A stretch of DNA of 64,000 nucleotides from Acanthochromis polyacanthus (Eukaryota > Chordata > Actinopteri > Pomacentridae): NCBI RefSeq assembly GCF_021347895.1, contig NC_067118.1:13209015-13273014 (forward strand). Direction: 5' to 3'. This document shows positions 59,774 through 64,000 of this stretch, one piece after another. The position numbers and the translations under genes were made by a program. The notes beneath the pieces were generated by a model that was not told the origin of the DNA, ran no database searches, and worked only from the letters and a program-made list of their open reading frames with translations. The stretch's first letter is position 1. Each line of letters opens with the position of its first letter.

Positions 59774-60982
59774 GTGGCTAAAAATACCGTTGACCCCACT
59801 AATGATGGCAAACCAGGTGCTGTTAACGTGAGCTCCGCCAATGAAGGACATGGAGCCACGCCGTCCAAGCAGCCAAAGCTGGATTTTTCTGCCCCAGCTC
59901 CACAGAAACTTGTGACACAGATGGAACTTAACGAACTGATAGGCCGTTATGTTGTTGAAAACATGCTGCCAATGTCAACAGTTGATTCAGACTCCTTCAG
60001 AGCCCTCATACGAAAAATACCAAGGACAGGAGGGGCAGATCCGCCGTGCAGAAAGACATTTTCTAAATACATTGATGAAGAGTATGTTAAAATGAACATC
60101 GAGCTCAAAAAAGGATTTGAACAGTTGGAATATGTCTCTACTACTGCAGACATCTGGACTGCACATAATAAAAGCTATCTCAGCGTTACTGCACATTGGA
60201 TACATCCAGACAGCATGGAAAGGAGGAAGGCTGCCCTGGCATGCAGACGATTCAAGGGCCGTCACACCCATGACAGTATTGCCACTGAGCTTGTTAATAT
60301 TCACTCATCCTATGGCATTTCTCACAAAATAACATCAACTGTCACGGATAATGGCTCTAATTTCATCAAGGCTTTCAGAAAGTATCAGCCAGTCGAGGAG
60401 GATGACTCTGAGGATGAGGAGGATGAGGTGACTTTTATGAACATTTATAATGTCTTGGTCTGGAAAACACTGTTGGTGATGCCAACGATGATGATGATGT
60501 TGGGTAGTGTCTACAGATACGGACCCGTACCCGTACCCGTAGCCTGTGGGCTACGGATAAGGCACTTTCCATTTGCCAGACAGATACAGACCCGTACGCG
60601 AATCTCGCGAGTCAAGAAGCTGCTAACCACTGCAAACTGTTGAAAGGTAAGCAAAGGTTAAGGTTAGGGTTAGTGTTAGGGTCAGATTAGGGTCCGTACC
60701 TGTAGTACTGATGCTACGGGTCCGTACCGCTAGCGTCTACCGGGAGTCATGTGACAAGATCTCGCGTATCTGATTGGCAAATGGCAAGTGCCGTATCTGT
60801 AGTCCACAGGCTACGGGTACGGGTCCGTACCTCTAGCAACAACCATGATGTTGTGATTGCTTTGCCACCACATCAGAGATGTACATCTCATACATTAAAC
60901 CTTGTTTCATGTACTGATGTTGAGAAGTGGATTCTGTCAAGACCAGAAACAAAAGCAGTATACAGAAGTGCTACGACAAAAC
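59774..60982 (+). pseudogene. hAT transposase, N-terminal half, interrupted
   Basis: From ATG 59774, about 235 family residues are open: a linker, LNELIGRYVVENMLPMSTVD, STTADIWTAHNKSYLSVTAH (first Asp), GISHKITSTVTDNGSNFIKA (second Asp), then an acidic run EEDDSEDEEDEV. A frameshift follows before the 342-bp insertion. Beyond it the correct frame resumes: DVVIALPPHQRCTSHTLNLV (CxxH motif) to about 60980. The BED finger upstream is degraded (59580-59700: WRYRHYFNLIEVKGKN-like). The C-terminal dimerisation domain is missing. Confidence 0.88.
60503..60844. mobile_element. 342-bp MITE with 9-bp target duplication, inside the hAT transposase
   Basis: A direct repeat ATGATGTTG (60494-60502 and 60845-60853) flanks it. 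The ends GGTAGTGTCTACAGATACGG and, complemented, GGTTGTTGCTAGAGGTACGG lead into inverted arms of about 80 bp with repeated GTACCCGTA words. A TTAGGG-like core lies near 60660-60690. A 9-bp duplication suggests a Mutator-like transposase. No coding capacity. Confidence 0.85.
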
Positions 60983-61275
60983 AACCCGGTCTCACAAGGA
61001 TTCGTGAAACTATCACGTAAATTAATCTATGGTTACGTGCGCACCAACACGATTTCTCATATTTTACGTGTTGCTCACAACGAAATTCAAACCAATGTAT
61101 TTCAAGCGGAGGACTTTTCATGCCACTCAGAACGTATTTCAAACGAATATTTTTAATGTAAAAGCGTTGCGAATCAAAGCGGAGGACTTTTCATGCCACT
61201 CAGAACGTATTTCAAACGAATATTTCAATGTAAAAGCGTTGCGAATCCAACGTTATATTTTGCATTACATCATCC
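60983..61275 (+). mobile_element. Foldback element, copy 2 (one arm, with 73-bp tandem duplication)
   Basis: Same start as copy 1 (AACCCGGTCTCAC, GTGCGCACCAACACGATTTC) and the same inner block (TATTTCAAACGAATAT, GCGAATCCAACG). The inner block occurs twice in tandem (about 61106-61178 and 61179-61248). The second inverted arm and the telomere-like core are absent. Confidence 0.75.
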
Positions 61276-61560
61276 CATACATATAATGTGATGCCTTTAT
61301 TTTTGCTGCAGGATTTGGGTATTTGAGATTAAAAAAGTTAGTGTTTGTTTGTTTGCAAACGGGTTTGATTTTGTTTTCATGTCTGAGTCTTAATCACACC
61401 TGAATAGAACGTTTAATTAATCAAATATTCCTTGTGTGTCATGTTTCTCCTCGGTCAGATTTAAGCGAGTTACGTAGGGCATTTTGAATCGGTATATTAT
61501 ATTTTAATGTAAAAGCATTGCGAATCCAACGCTATATTTTGCATTCGCAGGGGCCGGCAA
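61276..61560 (+). repeat. Unclassified sequence and a small foldback-family fragment
   Basis: 61484-61555 repeats the inner block of the foldback family (GTAAAAGCATTGCGAATCCA, ACGCTATATTTTGCATT). The bases between are without recognisable content. Confidence 0.5.
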
Positions 61561-61640
61561 TTAGATGTGGCTTCGGGCCAAAATTTGTGTAAACATTATT
61601 CGGCCGTTTGACCGACGGGCCGGTGCGCTAGTATTTATTA
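61549..61640. mobile_element. Possible hAT end fragment
   Basis: Starts CAGGGGCCGGCAATTAG, a hAT-like CAG-GGGC end, and runs through GGGCC-rich words (TTCGGGCCAAAATTTG, GACGGGCCGG). No matching right end or target duplication found. Confidence 0.35.
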
Positions 61641-61667
61641 AATAATTTTGATGAGTGGGTATCCGAT

Positions 61668-61752
61668 GCCTGTATAGTTCAGCACGTTAAGCAGGTGACT
61701 CATGCACAAGAGCTGGTCTCGGACGAGGGTTCAATTCCGGTCTGCTTTATTA
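61668..61752 (+). other. tRNA-like sequence, possible SINE head
   Basis: GCCTGTATAGTTCAGCACG resembles a tRNA acceptor strand plus A box, and GAGGGTTCAATTCCGGTC holds a B box (GGTTCAATTCC) at about 61726-61736. The middle (GCAGGTGACTCATGCACAAG) is irregular and the 3' acceptor strand does not pair with the start, so it is not a clear functional tRNA. Most likely a tRNA-derived repeat. Confidence 0.3.
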
Positions 61753-62039
61753 TATTTTGGAAGTTTTTCATACACAAATGCAGATTTCTAAACAGACTGC
61801 TGTAAAACTTTTTAACATGATTGAAGATATCAAACTCATGGACAACTCCTAACCCATTGGACATTCATGCGGACAGACTCCTGTTTCAATTTAAAAAAAA
61901 ACCAAAACAAAACAAAACAAAACGTGCAGCACTTCGGCACCTTTCTTCTTCGGTGGTGTCAGTGTAAAACAATGTCCAACATGCAAACAGCACACCTAGC
62001 GCCATGAAGCACAAAATGCAGGTGTAAATCAATGGGGTG

Positions 62040-62890
62040 CTGAACATAGTAATATTCATAGCGGGAATAATAGATAATAATAATAATGATAGGTAATAGA
62101 ATATTCTGAAATCAAGCTCAACTGTAGACAGGTATTTTGCAAACACTGTGAACACACACACACACTAATATATGTTAGAGAAGCAGATAATGGCAGTAAA
62201 GTCAATTATTTCAATAATTTGAAGAGACAATATATGATTACGCTATATATACATATATAAACAAAATACTGACTAATGAACACATATTTCTATATAAAAC
62301 TATATATATATATAATATCATTTTCTGACATATCTTTTTTAATATATATGTATGAATTATATTGATAGTCTATATGTGATTTATATAATAATTTTCTCTG
62401 ATATATAACTTCTATCTATTGTTTTATATAAAAATATGTGTTCATTAGTCAGTATTTTGTTTATATATGTGTATATAGCGTAATCATATATTGTCTCTTC
62501 AAATTATTAAAATAATTGACTTTGCTGCCATTATCTGCTTCTCTAACATATATTAGTGTGTGTGTGTTTACAGTGTTTGCAAAATACCTGTCTACAGTCC
62601 AGCTTAATATCAGAATATTCTATTACTGTTCTATTACTACTATGAATATTAAAATACGCCGAACCATTTGTCCTGTATCATAGCTACATGTATGACGTTT
62701 GCAGCAAAAAAATTAAAAAACGCGTGAAAATCAGTTTAATATTCAGAGTTAAGATGGATTAAATACGCTGTCAAACAGCGCTGAGTGGAGCGGATGACCG
62801 GACCAAGATGGCGGCCCCGCCGCTCGTCAGCCCCAATAGGCAGTAGCGGTCAATGCGGCGTCTACTCTTTATTATGTCTACGGTGCTGAA
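62040..62890. mobile_element. Palindromic relative of the 20.1-21.6 kb element
   Basis: Arms at about 62050-62305 and 62420-62660 are inverted copies (GCGTAATCATATATTGTCTC, GCAAAATACCTGTCTACAGT) around an AT-rich loop. The right arm continues to 62890 and matches 20855-21470, including AAGATGGCGGCC and GCGTCTACTCTTTAT (62858-62872). The outer terminal repeats seen at 20.1 kb are missing or changed here. Confidence 0.65.
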
Positions 62891-62939
62891 TGCTCTGGGA
62901 GCAAGTCTGCAGTGAAAACACTTTTGAAGGGGTCAAGGG

Positions 62940-63370
62940 TCACTAAATCAAGGTTCAAAGGTTCAAAGGTTCACTTTATTGTCGTATCATTCCACATTTG
63001 CACATGAAACAATATGAAATTTGACCCTGGTCCCAGTTTCAGCCATCAAAAAAATATAAAAACACTCTCATAAAGACAATATAAGTATAAAGAGACACAC
63101 TAATATATACAAATCTGCAACATAGATATATGTGCAGTGAACCAACAGTTTGTGCAATATTTAGTAGGTAAATGAATAAAGAGCCTAGTCCAGTAGTGCA
63201 GTGTGTGTATGAATGTGTGTATGCTTGTGTGTGTATGTGGGGATGCGTGCATGCATGTGTATTTGCGGGGGAGAGGTGGTGATGATATGAAAACAGAGTC
63301 TACAGAGACCTGTTCAGTAGCCCGACAGCTTCGCGGAAGAAGACTTCAAATGAAGGAGACATTTTGTGCA
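62940..63370. repeat. Old dispersed repeat (LINE/SINE-tail-like)
   Basis: (AAGGTTCA)n-like start at 62950-62975, then TTCACTTTATTGTCGTATCA, GAAATTTGACCCTGGTCCC and CTGTTCAGTAGCCCGACAGC. Wording of this kind is widespread in fish genomes. No frame. Identification is by general resemblance only. Confidence 0.4.
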
Positions 63371-64000
63371 ACAAGTATCATAAAAGTCATTCCCAGTGGA
63401 ATTCAAGTCTGATATTGTGTGGGACTATTCAGAGCAGTCACATGAAGCACTGTATCTGTTTTCAAGGGTCTAGCCCCACGGGAACCTGCGTTTTTCAGCA
63501 GTGAGGCCTAGTACTAGTGGAGAAGCCTGAGGCCTTCAGACATGTAAAAAAAAATTCCTGCTCGGTCATTTTTGGGTCTAGTGACACCAAATCGTACACG
63601 CTCCTAGTAGACCACCTCCTGACCTTGCATATTTTTTTTCAGAGAGTTTACTCAAAAGGGGCTCGATCATGGCCCTGTTTCTTACTCTACGGTTAACCTT
63701 TTAATGTCCAAATGCTTCAAAATGGGCTAAAAAGGTCAAAATCTCGCACAATCCTAAACCAATTTGGACCAAACGGCACAGGTTCTATATACAGAGGCTA
63801 ATGTGAACGCTCATGCACGTTTCAGACCTCCAGGAGCCCTGAAGAAGGAATGAGGGCCAAAAAAAAAACCCACGTTTTTTCATAAATGTCCCTCTTTTGC
63901 TCTCATTTCTCTTCTGTAACACTCAGAGAGCTGAAACCTGGGATCTGGTACCTCTGAAACATCTAAAATCTAATTCCACTGGAACTGTTTTGCTAGCCCC
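63371..64000. other. No gene seen
   Basis: No supported frame, RNA or transposon end to the right edge of the window. Confidence 0.4.

Larger units (their letters stand above)
59219..60982 (+). mobile_element. hAT transposon, left part only
   Basis: Begins CAGTGATGGGAATAACGG with GGCGTTAC repeats, a well-known type of hAT left end. It carries a transposase gene split by a 342-bp element (60503-60844) and is cut at 60983 by foldback copy 2. The right end is not found downstream. Confidence 0.8.

Noticed and set aside
61668..61752. Functional tRNA gene
   Set aside because: A- and B-box-like words exist but acceptor and anticodon stems do not pair properly; kept only as a tRNA-like repeat.
63203..63412. 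Plus frame near the right edge
   Set aside because: Begins in a GT-rich microsatellite and continues through an old dispersed repeat; no domain.

Overview
The window looks like a teleost fish nuclear genome, read across the 5' part of a pax7 gene on the minus strand. The evidence is a spliced, intact paired-box gene, CpG-depleted AT-rich DNA, very many (GT)n/(TA)n microsatellites, and several fish-type Tc1/mariner, hAT, L1, RTE and tRNA-SINE elements. All of the transposon genes are broken.

Host gene: four coding exons of pax7 lie at 45703-44205 (minus). They encode the N-terminus, the whole paired domain and the HSIDGILG octapeptide. Exons 1-4 are packed into 1.5 kb. The splice sites, exon lengths and phases all agree, and two isoform choices can be read in the DNA: a NAGNAG acceptor that adds or drops one Gln, and a second 5' splice site that adds five residues (GEASS). 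I find no homeobox exon, so everything from 44204 down to base 1 is best read as intron 4, at least 44 kb long. Bases 45704-48000 would be the promoter-proximal region, and 48-64 kb is upstream intergenic DNA.

Layout: 1.8-8.7 kb is a chain of TA-targeting elements landing in one another's flanking TA repeats, with a hAT inside a Tc1. 8.7-15.3 kb holds GGGGAC repeats, a CpG/ACGCGT-rich repeat (also at 21.8 kb), an RTE LINE end and a possible three-exon decayed gene. 17.07-19.94 kb is one giant palindromic element with arms over 1.2 kb. 20.1-21.6 kb is a second terminal-inverted-repeat element that shares a 15-bp motif with the first. 22.6-32.4 kb is mostly unique sequence with one Tc1 cluster at 26.6-28.1 kb. 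32.4-34.7 kb has a SINE, an internally deleted Tc1 and a 588-bp element with 9-bp target duplications that carries the first exon of a RecQ-like helicase. 34.7-47.8 kb around the paired box is almost free of transposons. 47.8-64 kb is again a nested graveyard: Tc1 copies, a near-complete L1 ORF2 split by a 3.3-kb hAT, and a hAT transposase split by a 342-bp element.

How it fits together: the host content is a single developmental regulator (Pax7; neural crest, dorsal neural tube and muscle progenitors). The rest is selfish DNA whose insertion order can be read from target-site duplications. Repeat boundaries supported by a target duplication are exact. The others are approximate.
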